The notes under the pieces: generated by a model
Told to the model about the DNA's origin: nothing
The model's database searches: none
What the model saw: the letters and a program-made list of their open reading frames with translations, nothing else
Source of the DNA: Megachile rotundata
Lineage: Eukaryota > Arthropoda > Insecta > Hymenoptera > Megachilidae
Length of the DNA: 64,000 bases
Assembly (NCBI RefSeq): GCF_050947335.1
Contig: NW_027473339.1
Location: 124,001-188,000, forward strand
Reading direction: 5' to 3'
Shown here: positions 1-11,718 of the stretch, one piece after another
Layout: each line of letters begins with the position of its first letter
How positions within the stretch are numbered: position 1 is the stretch's first letter
Translations under genes and position numbers: made by a program

Positions 1-472
1 ATTGTGACAGTGTGATTGTGTGGTTCTGATTGTGTGATCGTGATTGTGTGATCGTGATTGTGTGATCGTGATTGTGTGATCGTGATTGTGTGATCGTGAT
101 TGTGTGATCGTGATTGGGTGATCGTGATTGGGTGATCGTGATTGTGGGATTGTGACTGTGTGATTGTGTGGTTGTGGTTGTGTGATTGTGATTGTGTGAC
201 TGTGATTGTGTGATTGTGATTGTGAGATTGCGATTGTGTGATTGCGATTGTGTGATTGCGATTGTGTGATTGCGATTGTGTGACTGCGATTGTGTGATTG
301 CGATTGTGTGATTGCGACTGTGTGGTCGTGATTGTGTGATCGTGATTGTGGGATTGTGACTGTGTGATTGTGTGGTTGTGGTTGTGTGATTGTGATTGTG
401 TGGTCGTGATTGTGTGATCGTGACTGTGTGGTCGTGATTGTGTGATCGTGATTGTGGGATTGTAACTGCGTG

Positions 473-656
473 ATTGTGTGATTGCGATTGTGTGATTGCG
501 ATTGTGTGATTGCGATTGTGTGATTGCGATTGTGTGATTGCGATTGTGTGATTGCGATTGTGTGATTGCGATTGTGTGATTGCGATTGTGTGATTGCGAT
601 TGTGTGATTGCGATTGTGTGATTGCGATTGTGTGATTGCGATTGTGTGATTGCGGT
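473..656 (+). repeat. ATTGTGTGATTGCG variant tract
   Basis: About 13 consecutive 14-mers carry the same T-to-C difference (ATTGCG instead of ATTGTG), creating one CpG per unit. The tract then switches abruptly at about 656 to ATTGTGTGATCGCG units with two CpGs each. A shorter tract of the same class lies at about 226-318, and another around 3980-4090. Long runs of one variant with sharp edges indicate local spread of single variants rather than independent mutation. Confidence 0.85.
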
Positions 657-1082
657 TGTGTGATCGCGATTGTGTGATCGCGATTGTGTGATCGCGATTG
701 TGTGATCGCGATTGTGTGATCGCGATTGTGTGATCGCGATTGTGTGGTTGTGATTGTGTGATTGTGGTTGTGTGATTGTGATTGTGTGATTGCGATTGTG
801 TGATCGTGACTGTGTGGTCGTGATTGTGTGATCGTGATTGTGGGATTGTGACTGTGGGATTGTGTGGTTGTGGTTGTGTGATTGTGATTGTGTGAATGTG
901 ATTGTGTGATTGTGATTGTGTGATTGTGATTGTGTGATTGTGATTGTGTGATTGTGATGGTGTGATTGTGATCGTGTGATTGTGGTCGTGTGTTTGTGAT
1001 CGTGTGATCGTGATCGGGTGACCGTGATTGGGTGATCGTGATTGGGTGATCGCGATTGTGTGATCGCGATTGTGTGATCGCG

Positions 1083-1194
1083 ATTGCGTGATCGCGATTG
1101 CGTGATCGCGATTGCGTGATCGCGATTGCGTGATCGCGATTGCGTGATCGCGATTGCGTGATCGCGATTGCGTGATCGCGATTGCGTGATCGCG
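1083..1194 (+). repeat. GCG-rich 14-mer tract, 8 identical copies
   Basis: Eight exact copies of ATTGCGTGATCGCG (8 x 14 = 112 bp) are followed by one AGTGTG variant. This is the only place I saw where all three variable TG positions are CG in the same monomer, giving three CpGs per 14 bp. It is the most CpG-dense stretch noticed. Flanking units are ATTGTGTGATCGCG, so it looks like a further-modified subset of that class. Confidence 0.9.
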
Positions 1195-1738
1195 AGTGTG
1201 TGATCGCGATTGTGTGATCGCGATTGTGTGATTGCGATTGTGTGATTGTGATTGTGTGGTTGTGATTGTGTGATTGTGGTTGTGTGATTGTGATTGTGTG
1301 ATTGCGATTGTGTGATCGTGACTGTGTGGTCGTGATTGTGTGATCGTGATTGTGGGATTGTGACTGTGGGATTGTGTGGTTGTGGTTGTGTGATTGTGAT
1401 TGTGTGCATGTGATTGTGTGATTGTGATTGTGGGATTGTGATTGCCATTGTGTGATTGTGACTGTGTGGTCGTGATTTTGTGATCGTGATTGTGGGATTG
1501 TGACTGTGCGATTGTGTGATTGTGATTGTGTGACTGTGATTGTGTGATTGTGATTGTGTGATTGTGATTGTGTGATTGTGATTGTGTGATCGTGACTGTG
1601 ATTGTGTGATTGTGTGATTGTGATTGTGATTGTGATTGTGATTGTGATTGTGTGACTGTGTGATTGTGATTGTTTGATTGTGATTGTGGGATTGTGATTA
1701 TGTGATTGTGATTGTGTGATCGTGACTGTGATTGTGTG

Positions 1739-1792
1739 ATTGTGATTGTGATTGTGATTGTGATTGTGATTGTGATTGTGATTGTGATTGTG
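1739..1792 (+). repeat. (ATTGTG)9 hexamer tract
   Basis: Nine consecutive ATTGTG hexamers without the intervening 8-mer. The tract is preceded by GATCGTGACTGTG and followed by TGACTGTG. The same flanks accompany most hexamer expansions in the window, so the hexamer run occupies a fixed place in the higher-order unit. Confidence 0.9.
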
Positions 1793-1850
1793 TGACTGTG
1801 TGATTGTGATTGTGTGATTGTGATTGTGTGATCGTGACTGTGATTGTGTG

Positions 1851-2012
1851 ATTGTGATTGTGATTGTGATTGTGATTGTGATTGTGATTGTGATTGTGAT
1901 TGTGATTGTGATTGTGATTGTGATTGTGATTGTGATTGTGATTGTGATTATGATTGTGATTGTGATTGTGATTCTGATTCTGATTGTGATTGTGAATGTG
2001 ATTGTGATTGTG
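1851..2012 (+). repeat. Long hexamer tract, 27 units
   Basis: About 27 ATTGTG hexamers with interspersed ATTATG, ATTCTG (twice) and AATGTG variants near the right end. Pure hexamer phase removes the +strand TGA from two frames, which gives short V-I or C-D dipeptide open frames with no coding significance. Confidence 0.9.
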
Positions 2013-2070
2013 TGACTGTGTGATTGTGATTGTGTGATTGTGATTGTGTGATCGTGACTGTGATTGTGTG

Positions 2071-2136
2071 ATTGTGATTGTGATTGTGATTGTGATTGTG
2101 ATTGTGATTGTGATTGTGATTGTGATTGTGATTGTG
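2071..2136 (+). repeat. Hexamer tract, 11 units
   Basis: Third of three closely spaced (ATTGTG)n runs (1739-1792, 1851-2012, 2071-2136). They are separated by nearly identical 14-mer spacers containing ATCGTGACTGTG. This suggests a local triplication of one small unit whose hexamer run then changed in length (9, 27 and 11). Confidence 0.85.
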
Positions 2137-2536
2137 GGATTGTGGTTGTGCGATTGTGATTGTGCGATTGTGATTGTGCGATTGTGATTGTGATTGTGTG
2201 ACTGTGTGATTGTGATTGTGTGATCGTGATAGTGTGATCGTGATCGTGTGATCGTGATTGTGTGATCGTGATTGTGTGATGGTGATTGTGTGCTTGTGAT
2301 TGTGTGATTGTGGTTGTGTGATTGTGGTTGTGTGATTGTGATTGTGTGATTGCGATTGTGTGATCGTGACTGTGTGGTCGTGATTGTGTGATCGTGATTG
2401 TGGGATTGTGACTGTGTGATTGTGTGGTTGTGGTTGTGCGTTTGTGACTGTGTGACTGTGATTGTGTGATAGTGATTGTGGGACTGTGATTGCGATTGTG
2501 TGATTGTGACTGTGTGGTCGTGATTGTGTGATCGTG

Positions 2537-2802
2537 ATTGTGTGATTGTGATTGTGTGATTGTGATTGTGTGATTGTGATTGTGTGATTGTGATTGTGTG
2601 ATTGTGATTGTGTGATTGTGATTGTGTGATTGTGATTGTGTGATTGTGATTGTGTGATTGTGATTGTGTGATTGTGATTGTGTGATTGTGATTGTGTGAT
2701 TGTGATTGTGTGATTGTGATTGTGTGATTGTGATTGTGTGATTGTGATTGTGTGATTGTGATTGTGTGATTGTGATTGTGTGATTGTGATTGTGTGATTG
2801 TG
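2537..2802 (+). repeat. Perfect 14-mer tract, 19 copies
   Basis: Nineteen exact copies of ATTGTGTGATTGTG (266 bp) without a substitution. They are followed by an ATTGTATG variant and a GTTATTG change. This is one of the most homogeneous runs in the window and is likely among the most recently expanded. Confidence 0.9.
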
Positions 2803-2858
2803 ATTGTATGATTGTTATTGTGTGATTGTGATTGTGTGATCGTGATCGTGTGATCGTG

Positions 2859-2956
2859 ATTGGGTGACCGTGATTGGGTGATCGTGATTGGGTGATCGTG
2901 ATTTGGTGATCGTGATTGGGTGATCGTGATTGGGTGATCGTGGTTGGGTGATCGTG
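2859..2956 (+). repeat. GGGTGATCG tract, 7 units (minus-strand CCAAT)
   Basis: Seven 14-mers in fixed order: ATTGGGTGACCGTG, two ATTGGGTGATCGTG, one ATTTGGTGATCGTG, two ATTGGGTGATCGTG, one GTTGGGTGATCGTG. The ATTGG word reads CCAAT on the minus strand. The same seven-unit order recurs at 6974-7071, 42215-42312, 49505-49602 and 50517-50614. Five-unit versions occur at 9898-9967, 13423-13492 and 35305-35374. The tract is therefore a fixed element of the higher-order repeat. Confidence 0.85.
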
Positions 2957-3068
2957 ATTGTGGGATAGTGACTGTGTGATTGTGTGATTGTGATTGTGTG
3001 ACTGTGATTGTGTGATTGTGATTGTGGGATTGTGATTGTGTGATTGTGATTGTGTGATCGTGACTGTG

Positions 3069-3122
3069 ATTGTGATTGTGATTGTGATTGTGATTGTGAT
3101 TGTGATTGTGATTGTGATTGTG
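3069..3122 (+). repeat. (ATTGTG)9 hexamer tract
   Basis: Nine ATTGTG hexamers after GATCGTGACTGTG, as in the tracts further left. Homologous positions in other copies (for example near 7190, 8975 and 42430) hold only a few hexamers and a GATTATG variant, so this run length varies between copies. Confidence 0.8.
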
Positions 3123-3242
3123 CGATTGTGATTGTGGGATTGTGATTGCGATCGTGTGATTGTGACTGTGTGGTCGTGATAGTGTGATCGTGATTGTGGG
3201 ATTGTGACTGTGTGATTGTGTGGTTGTGATTGTGTGATCGTG

Positions 3243-3368
3243 ATTGTGCGATCGTGATTGTGCGATCGTGATTGTGCGATCGTGATTGTGCGATCGTGAT
3301 TGTGCGAGCGTGATTGTGCGATCGTGATTGTGCGATCGTGATTGTGCGATCGTGATTGTGCGATCGTG
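3243..3368 (+). repeat. TGCGATCG tract with GCGAGCG marker
   Basis: Nine 14-mers ATTGTGCGATCGTG with one marker unit in the middle reading GCGAGCG. The tract with its marker recurs about 18 times, near 7400, 9190, 12716, 19920, 22634, 25322, 28274, 29868, 31660, 32834, 34626, 35726, 39580, 42616, 45368, 49934 and 50956. Its copy number on each side of the marker changes by a unit or two. The recurring tract is followed by plain 14-mers and a GATTGTTTGATTG variant. Confidence 0.8.
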
Positions 3369-3486
3369 ATTGTGTGATCGTGATTGTGTGATTGTGATTG
3401 TTTGATTGTGATTGTGTGATTGTGGTTGTGTGATTGTGATTATGTGATTGTGATTGTGATTGTGTGATTGTGTGATCGTGATTGTT

Positions 3487-3605
3487 GACCGTGATTGTGT
3501 GACCGTGATTCTGTGAACGTGATTGTGCGATCCTGATTGTGTGATTAGGATTCTGTGATCGTGATTGTGTAATCGTGATTGTGTGATCGTGATTGTGATC
3601 GTGAT
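3487..3605 (+). repeat. ATTAGG module, copy 1
   Basis: A module of about 119 bp that departs most from the monomer. It holds two GACCGTG units, an ATTATG or ATTCTG unit, GATCCTG, then GATTAGGATTCTG, GTAATCGTG and a GATTGTGATCGTG end. The ATTAGG lies at 3544. Thirteen copies occur in the window. This one differs by GATTCTGTGAACG where others have GATTATGTGATCG. The TTA in ATTAGG and ATTATG gives TAA on the minus strand and ends several open frames there. Confidence 0.85.
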
Positions 3606-4325
3606 TTTGTGATCGTGATTGTGTGATGGTGATTGTGTGATCGTGATTGTGTGATAGTGATTGTGTGATTGTGATTGTGTGATTGTGATTGTGTGGTTGT
3701 GATTGTGTGATTGTGGTTGCGTGATTGTGATTGTGTGATTGCGATTGTGTGATCGTGACTGCGTGGTCGTGATTGTGTGATCGTGATTGTGGGATTGTGA
3801 CTGTGGGATTGTGTGGTTGTGGTTGTGTGATTGTGATTGTGTGACGGTGATTGTGTGATTGTGATTGCGATTGTGTGATTGTGACTGTGTGGTCGTGATT
3901 GTGTGATCGTGATTGTGGGATTTTGACTGTGTGATTGTGTGGTTGTGGTTGTGTAACTGTGATTGTGTGATTGTGATTGAGGGATTGCGATTGTGTGATT
4001 GCGATTGTGTGATTGCGATTGTGTGATTGCGATTGTGTGATTGCGATTGTGTGATTGCGATTGTGTGATTGCGATTGTGTGATTGCGACTGTGTGGTCGT
4101 GATTGTGTGATCGTGATTGTGTGATCGTGATTGTGTGATCGCGATTGTGTGATCGCGATTGTGTGATCGCGATTGTGTGATCGCGATTGTGTGATCGCGA
4201 TTGTGTGATCGCGATTGTGTGATTGTGTGATTGTGATTGTGATTGTGTGACTGTGATTGTGTGATTGTGATTGTGGGATTGTGATTGTGTGATTGTGATT
4301 GTGTGATCGTGACTGTGATTGTGTG

Positions 4326-4523
4326 ATTGTGATTGCGATTGTGATTGTCTTTGCAATTGTGATTGTGATTGTGATCGTGATTGTGATTGTGATTGTGATT
4401 GTGATTGTGATTGTGATTGTGATTGTGATTGTGATTGTGATTGTGATTGTGATTGTGATTGTGATTGTGATTGTGATTGTGATTGTGATTGTGATTGTGA
4501 TTGTGATTGTGATTGTGATTGTG
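4326..4523 (+). repeat. Long hexamer tract, 33 units
   Basis: About 33 hexamers. The left part carries ATTGCG, ATTGTC, TTTGCA and ATCGTG variants, and the rest is pure ATTGTG up to TGACCGTG. The TTTGCA unit at about 4350-4355 is unusual because it contains CA on this strand. Confidence 0.9.
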
Positions 4524-7500
4524 TGACCGTGTGATTGTGATTGTGTGACTGTGATTGTGTGATCGTGATAGTGTGATCGTGATAGTGTGATCGTGATTGT
4601 GTGATCGTGATTGTGTGGTCGTGATTCTGTGGTCGTGATTGTGTGATCGTGATTGTGTGATCGTGATTGTGTGATCGTGATTGTGCGATCGTGATTGTGC
4701 GATCGTGATTGTACGATCGTGATTGTGCGATTGTGTTTGTGCGATTGTGATTGTGCGATTTTGATTTTGCGATTGTGATTGTGCGATTGTGATTGTGCGA
4801 TCGTGATTGTGTGATCGTGATTGTGTGGTCGTGATTGTGTGATCGTGATTGTGGGATTGTGTGACTGTGATTGTGATTGTGTGATTGTGATTTTGTGATT
4901 GTGATTTTGTGATTGTGATTGTGTGATCGTGATTGTGTGGTCGTGATTGTGTGATCGTGATTGTGGGATTGGGACTGTGTGATTGTGTGATTGTGATTGT
5001 GTGACTGTGATTGTGTGATTGTGATTGTGGGATTGAGATTGTGTGATTGTGATTGTGTGATCGTGACTGTGATTATGTGATTGTGATTGAGTGACTGTGT
5101 GATTGTGATTGTGATTGTGTGACTGTGATTGTGTGATCGTGATAGTGTGATCGTGATCGTGTGATTGTGATCGTGTGATTGTGATCGTGTGATTGCGATC
5201 GTGTGATTGTGATCGTGTGATTGCGATCGTGTGATTGCGATCGTGTGATTGCGATTGTGTGATTGTGATTGTGTGATTGTGATTGTGTGATTGTGATTGT
5301 GTGATTGTGATTGTGGGATTGTGATTGTGTGATTGTGATTGTATGATCGTGACTGTGATTGTGTGATTGTGATTGTGATTGTGATTGTGATTGTGATTGT
5401 GTGACTGTGTGATTGTGATTGTGTGACTGTGATTGTGTGATCGTGATAGTGTGATCGTGATGGTGTGATCGTGATTGTGTGATCGTGACTGTGTGGTCGT
5501 GATTGTGTGATCGTGATTGTGGGATTGTGACTGTGTGATTGTGTGGTTGTGGTTGTGTGATTGTGATTGTGTGACTGTGATTGTGTGATTGTGATTGTGG
5601 GATTGTGATTGCGATTGTATGATCGCGATTGTGATCGCGATTGTGTGATCGCGATTGTGTGATCGCGATTGTGTGATCGCGATTGTGTGATCGCGATTGT
5701 GTGGTCGTGATTGTGTGATCGTGATTGTGGGATTGTGTGATTGTGATTGTGATTGTGTGACTGTGATTTTGTGATTGTGATTTTGTGATTGTGATTTTGT
5801 GATTGTGATTGTGTGATTGTGATTGTGTGATTGTAATTGTGTGATTGTGTGATCGTGATTGTGTGGTCGTGATTGTGTGATCGTGATTGTGGGATTGTGA
5901 CTGTGTGATTGTGTGATTGTGATTGTGTGACTGTGATTGTGTGATTGTGATTGTGGGATTGAGATTGTGTGATTGTGATTGTGTGATCGTGACTGTGATT
6001 GTGTGATTGTGATTGTGTGACTGTGTGATTGTGATTGTGATTGTGTGACTGTGATTGTGTGATCGTGATAGTGTGATCGTGATCGTGTGATTGTGATCGT
6101 GTGATTGTGATCGTGTGATTGCGATCGTGTGATTGTGATCGTGTGATTGCAATCGTGTGATTGCGATCGTGTGATTGCGATCGTGTGATTGCGATTGTGT
6201 GATTGTGATTGTGTGATTGTGATTGTGGGATTGTGATTGTGTGATTGTGATTGTGTGATCGTGACTGTGATTGTGTGATTGTGATTGTGATTGTGATTGT
6301 GATTGTGATTGTGATTGTGTGACTGTGTGATTGTGATTGTGTGACTATGATTGTGTGATCGTGATAGTGTGATCGTGATGGTGTGATCGTGATTGTGTGA
6401 TCGTGACTGTGTGGTCGTGATTGTGTGATCGTGATTGTGGGATTGTGACTGTGTGATTGTGTGGTTGTGGTTGTGTGATTGTGATTGTGTGACTGTGATT
6501 GTGTGATTGTGATTGTGGGATTGTGTGATCGCGATTGTGATCGCGATTGTGTGATCGCGATTGTGTGATCGCGATTGTGTGATCGCGATTGTGTGATCGC
6601 GATTGTGTGATCGCGATTGTGTGATCGCGATTGTGTGATCGCGATTGTGTGTTCGCGATTGTTTGATTGCGATTGTTTGATTGTGTGATTGTGATTGTGT
6701 GATTGTGATTATGTGATTGTGATTGTGTGATTGTGATTGTGTGATTGTGATTGTGTGATTGTGATTGTGTGATTGTGATTGTGTGATTGTGATTGTGTGA
6801 TTGTGATTGTGTGATTGTGATTGTGAGATTGTGATTGTGTGATTGTGATTGTGTGATTGTGATTGTGTGATTGTGATTGTGTGATTGTGATTGTGTGATT
6901 GTGATTGTGTGATTGTGATTGTGTGATTGTGATTGTGTGATTGTGATTGTGTGATCGTGATCGTGTGATCGTGATTGGGTGACCGTGATTGGGTGATCGT
7001 GATTGGGTGATCGTGATTTGGTGATCGTGATTGGGTGATCGTGATTGGGTGATCGTGGTTGGGTGATCGTGATTGTGGGATAGTGACTGTGTGATTGTGT
7101 GATTGTGATTGTGTGACTGTGGTTGTGTGATTGTGATTGTGGGATTGTGATTGTGTGATTGTGATTGTGTGATCGTGACTGTGATTGTGATTATGATTGT
7201 GATTGTGTGATTGTGATTGTGGGATTGTGATTGCGATCGTGTGATTGTGACTGTGTGGTCGTGATAGTGTGATCGTGATTGTGGTATTGTGACTGTGTGA
7301 TTGTGTGGTTGTGATTGTGTGATCGTGATTGTGCGATCGTGATTGTGCGATCGTGATTGTGCGATCGTGATTGTGCGATCGTGATTGTGCGATCGTGATT
7401 GTGCGAGCGTGATTGTGCGATCGTGATTGTGCGATCGTGATTGTGCGATCGTGATTGTGCGATCGTGATTGTGTGATTGTGATTGTGTGATTGTGATTGT

Positions 7501-8193
7501 GTGATTGTGATTGTTTGATTGTGATTGTGTGATTGTGGTTGTGTGATTGTGATTGTGTGACTGTGATTGTGTGATCGTGATAGTGTGATCGTGATCGTGT
7601 GATTGTGATCGTGTGATTGTGATCGTGTGATTGCGATCGTGTGATTGTGATCGTGTGATTGCGATCGTGTGATTGCGATCGTGTGATTGCGATTGTGTGA
7701 TTGTGATTGTGTGATTGTGATTGTGTGATTGTGATTGTGGGATTGTGATTGTGTGATTGTGATTGTGTGATCGTGACTGTGATTGTGTGATTGTGATTGT
7801 GATTGTGATTGTGATTGTGATTGTGTGACTGTGTGATTGTGATTGTGTGACTGTGATCGTGTGATCGTGATAGTGTGATCGTGATGGTGTGATCGTGATT
7901 GTGTGATCGTGACTGTGTGGTCGTGATTGTGTGATCGTGATTGTGGGATTGTGACTGTGTGATTGTGTGGTTGTGGTTGTGTGATTGTGATTGTGTGACT
8001 GTGATTGTGTGATTGTGATTGTGGGATTGTGATTGCGATTGTATGATCGCGATTGTGATCGCGATTGTGTGATCGCGATTGTGTGATCGCGATTGTGTGA
8101 TCGCGATTGTGTGATCGCGATTGTGTGGTCGTGATTGTGTGATCGTGATTGTGGGATTGTGTGATTGTGATTGTGATTGTGTGACTGTGATTT
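4524..8193 (+). repeat. Mosaic of 14-mer variant tracts
   Basis: Gene-free stretch holding two related units of about 1 kb. Each has the order GAGTGACTGTG or TGACTGTG, GATCGTGATAGTG, alternating GATCGTG/GATTGCG, ATCGCG tract, ATTTTGTG run and GTAATTG. The first GATTGCAATCG marker of the window is at about 6149. The perfect 14-mer tract at 6722-6945 and the GGGTGATCG tract at 6974-7071 also lie here. Confidence 0.8.
6722..6945 (+). repeat. 14-mer tract, 16 units with one variant
   Basis: Seven perfect ATTGTGTGATTGTG units, one ATTGTGAGATTGTG unit (6820-6833), then eight perfect units. The left flank (GATTGTTTGATTG, then ATTATG) and right flank (ATCGTGATCGTG, then the GGGTGATCG tract) match those of the tracts at 41949-42186 and 49141-49476. 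Those hold 17 and 24 units. Confidence 0.9.
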
Positions 8194-11160
8194 TGTGATT
8201 GTGATTTTGTGATTGTGATTTTGTGATTGTGATTGTGTGATTGTGATTGTGTGATTGTAATTGTGTGATTGTGTGATCGTGATTGTGTGGTCGTGATTGT
8301 GTGATCGTGATTGTGGGATTGTGACTGTGTGATTGTGTGATTGTGATTGTGTGACTGTGATTGTGTGATTGTGATTGTGGGATTGAGATTGTGTGATTGT
8401 GATTGTGTGATCGTGACTGTGATTGTGTGATTGTGATTGTGTGACTGTGTGATTGTGATTGTGATTGTGTGACTGTGATTGTGTGATCGTGATCGTGTGA
8501 TTGTGATCGTGTGATTGTGATCGTGTGATTGCGATCGTGTGATTGTGATCGTGTGATTGCAATCGTGTGATTGCGATCGTGTGATTGCGATCGTGTGATT
8601 GCGATTGTGTGATTGTGATTGTGTGATTGTGATTGTGGGATTGTGATTGTGTGATTGTGATTGTGTGATCGTGACTGTGATTGTGTGATTGTGATTGTGA
8701 TTGTGATTGTGATTGTGATTGTGATTGTGTGACTGTGTGATTGTGATTGTGTGACTATGATTGTGTGATCGTGATAGTGTGATCGTGATGGTGTGATCGT
8801 GATTGTGTGATCGTGACTGTGTGGTCGTGATTGTGTGATCGTGATTGTGGGATTGTGACTGTGTGATTGTGTGGTTGTGGTTGTGTGATTGTGATTGTGT
8901 GACTGTGGTTGTGTGATTGTGATTGTGGGATTGTGATTGTGTGATTGTGATTGTGTGATCGTGACTGTGATTGTGATTATGATTGTGATTGTGTGATTGT
9001 GATTGTGGGATTGTGATTGCGATCGTGTGATTGTGACTGTGTGGTCGTGATAGTGTGATCGTGATTGTGGGATTGTGACTGTGTGATTGTGTGGTTGTGA
9101 TTGTGTGATCGTGATTGTGCGATCGTGATTGTGCGATCGTGATTGTGCGATCGTGATTGTGCGATCGTGATTGTGTGATCGTGATTGTGCGAGCGTGATT
9201 GTGCGATCGTGATTGTGCGATCGTGATTGTGCGATCGTGATTGTGCGATCGTGATTGTGTGATTGTGATTGTGTGATTGTGATTGTGTGATTGTGATTGT
9301 TTGATTGTGATTGTGTGATTGTGGTTGTGTGATTGTGATTATGTGATTGTGATTGTGATTGTGTGATTGTGTGATCGTGATTGTGTGATCGCGATTGTGT
9401 GATCGCGATTGTGTGATCGCGATTGTGTGATCGTGATTGTGTGGTCGTGATTGTGTGATCGTGATTGTGGGATTGTGTGATTGTGATTGTGATTGTGTGA
9501 TTGTGATTTTGTGATTGTGATTTTGTGATTGTGATTTTGTGATTGTGATTTTGTGATTGTGATTTTGTGATTGTGATTTTGTGATTGTGATTTTGTGATT
9601 GTGATTTTGTGATTGTGATTTTGATATTGTGATTGTGCGATTGTGATCGTGTGATTGTGATCGTATGATTGCGATCGTGTGATTGTGATCGTGTGATTGC
9701 AATCGTGTGATTGCGATCGTGTGATTGCGATCGTGTGATTGCGATTGTGTGATTGTGATTGTGTGATTGTGATTGTGTGATTGTGATTGTATGATTGTGA
9801 TTGTGTGATTGTGATTGTGTGATTGTGATTGTGTGATTGTGATTGTGTGATTGTGATTGTGTGATTGTGATTGTGTGATCGTGATCGTGTGATCGTGATT
9901 GGGTGATCGTGATTTGGTGATCGTGATTGGGTGATCGTGATTGGGTTATCGTGGTTGGGTGATCGTGATTGTGGGATAGTGACTGTGTGATTGTGTGATT
10001 GTGATTGTGTGACTGTGATTGTGTGATTGTGATTGTGGAATTGTGATTGTGTGATTGTGATTGTGTGATCGTGACTGTGATTGTGATTGTGATTGTGATT
10101 GTGATTGTGATTGTGTGATTGTGATTGTGGGATTGTGATTGCGATCGTGTGATTGTGACTGTGTGGTCGTGATAGTGTGATCGTGATTGTGGGATTGTGA
10201 CTGTGTGAATGTGTGGTTGTGATTGTGTGATCGTGATTGTGCGATCGTGATTGTGCGATCGTGATTGTGCGATCGTGATTGTGCGATCGTGATTGTGCGA
10301 TCGTGATTGTGTGATCGTGATTGTGTGATCGTGATTGTGCGATCGTGATTGTGCGATCGTGATTGTGCGATCGTGATTGTGCGATTGTGATTGTGCGATT
10401 GTGATTGTGCGATTTTGATTGTGCGATTGTGATTGTGCGATTGTGATTGTGCGATCGTGATTGTGCGATCGTGATAGTGTGACCGTGATGGTGTGATCGT
10501 GATTGTGTGATCGTGACTGTGTGGTCGTGATTGTGTGATCGTGATTGTGGGATTGTGACTGTGTGATTGTGTGGTTGTGGTTGTGTGATTGTGATTGTGT
10601 GACTGTGATTGTGTGATTGTGATTGTGGGATTGTGATTGCGATTGTGTGATCGCGATTGTGATCGCGATTGTGTGATCGCGATTGTGTGATCGCGATTGT
10701 GTGATCGCGATTGTGTGATCGCGATTGTGTGATCGCGATTGTGTGATCGCGATTGTATGATCGTGATTGTGTGGTCGTGATTGTGTGATCGTGATTGTGG
10801 GATTGTGTGATTGTGATTGTGATTGTGTGATTGTGATTTTGTGATTGTGATTTTGTGATTGTGATTTTGTGATTGTGATTTTGAGATTGTGATTGTGTGA
10901 TTGTGATTGTGTGATTGTAATTGTGTGATTGTGATTGTGTGATCGTGATTGCGTGGTCGTGATTGTGTGATCGTGATTGTGGGATTGTGACTGTGTGATT
11001 GTGTGATTGTGATTGTGTGACTGTGATTGTGTGATTGTGATTGTGGGATTGAGATTGTGTGATTGTGATTGTGTGATCGTGACTGTGATTGTGTGATTGT
11101 GATTGTGTGACTGTGTGATTGTGATTGTGATTGTGTGACTGTGATTGTGTGATCGTGATA
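8194..11160 (+). repeat. Segmental repeat, copy 1 (offset 3525)
   Basis: This block matches 11719-14685 at a constant offset of 3525 bp with only scattered single-base differences, for example T at 9109 against G at 12634. The markers GATTGCAATCG (about 8560 and 9700), GCGAGCG (9190) and ATTTTGATATTG (9618) all recur at exactly this offset. Left of 8194/11719 the copies stop agreeing. To the right, agreement decays after about 11160/14685, with several substitutions and a 14-bp length change. Confidence 0.85.
9506..9631 (+). repeat. ATTTTGTGATTGTG tract, 8 copies plus end unit
   Basis: Eight exact ATTTTGTGATTGTG units closed by ATTTTGATATTGTG. The same tract and closing unit occur with 8, 7, 7, 5, 4, 2 and 3 copies at 13031, 31961, 34927, 43895, 46033, 50237 and 51037. 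A related run with three copies and an ATTTTGAG end is at 10836. Confidence 0.9.
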
Positions 11161-11718
11161 GTGTGATGGTGATCGTGTGATTGTGATCGTGTGATTGTGA
11201 TCGTGTGATTACGATCGTGTGATTGTGATCGTGTGATTGCAATCGTGTGATTGCGATCGTGTGATTGCGATTGTGTGATTGTGATTGTGTGATTGTGATT
11301 GTGTGATTGTGATTGTGGGATTGTGATTTGTGATTGTGATTGTGTGATAGTGACTGTGATTGTGTGATTATGATTGTGATTGTGATTGTGATTGTGATTG
11401 TGTGACTGTGTGATTGTGATTGTGTGACTATGATTGTGTGATCGTGATAGTGTGATCGTGATGGTGTGATCGTGATTGCGTGATCGTGACTGTGTGGTCG
11501 TGATTGTGTGATCGTGATTGTGGGATTGTGACTGTGTGATTGTGTGGTTGTGGTTGTGTGATTGTGATTGTGTGACTGTGATTGTGTGATTGTGATTGTG
11601 GGATTGTTTGATCGCGATTGTGTGATCGCGATTGTGTGATCGCGATTGTGTGATCGCGATTGTGTGATCGCGATTGTGTGATCGCGATTGTGTGATCGCG
11701 ATTGAGTGATTGTGATTA
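11161..11718 (+). repeat. Spacer between segmental repeats, with odd-length unit
   Basis: 14-mer mosaic with a GATTGCAATCG marker at about 11240, a GATTACGATCG variant, and an ATCGCG tract at about 11610-11705. At 11326 a seven-base ATTTGTG word replaces an eight-base word. It is one of very few odd-length units noticed and explains why the flanking blocks are offset by an odd number, 3525. Confidence 0.75.

Larger units (their letters stand above)
1..1620 (+). repeat. Left-edge mosaic of variant tracts
   Basis: This gene-free stretch is a succession of short homogeneous tracts. ATTGTGTGATTGCG units lie at about 226-318 and 473-656. ATTGTGTGATCGCG units lie at about 656-746 and again around 1050-1230. 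Between them are spacers carrying GGGATTGTG, GTGGTCGTG and GTGGTTGTG variants. The GCG-rich tract at 1083-1194 is listed separately. The array already runs at base 1, so the left boundary is outside the window. Confidence 0.85.

Noticed and set aside
1083..1194. CpG island promoter
   Set aside because: CpG density is high, but the tract is eight identical satellite units with no adjoining gene or unique sequence.
3545..11242. Very long minus-strand open frames (up to about 2565 codons) as histidine/asparagine-rich protein genes
   Set aside because: The minus-strand monomer has no stop codon in any frame, so length carries no evidence. The translation is one 14-residue cycle, starts are mostly TTG, ends are repeat variants, and there is no conserved start context, domain or codon-position pattern.
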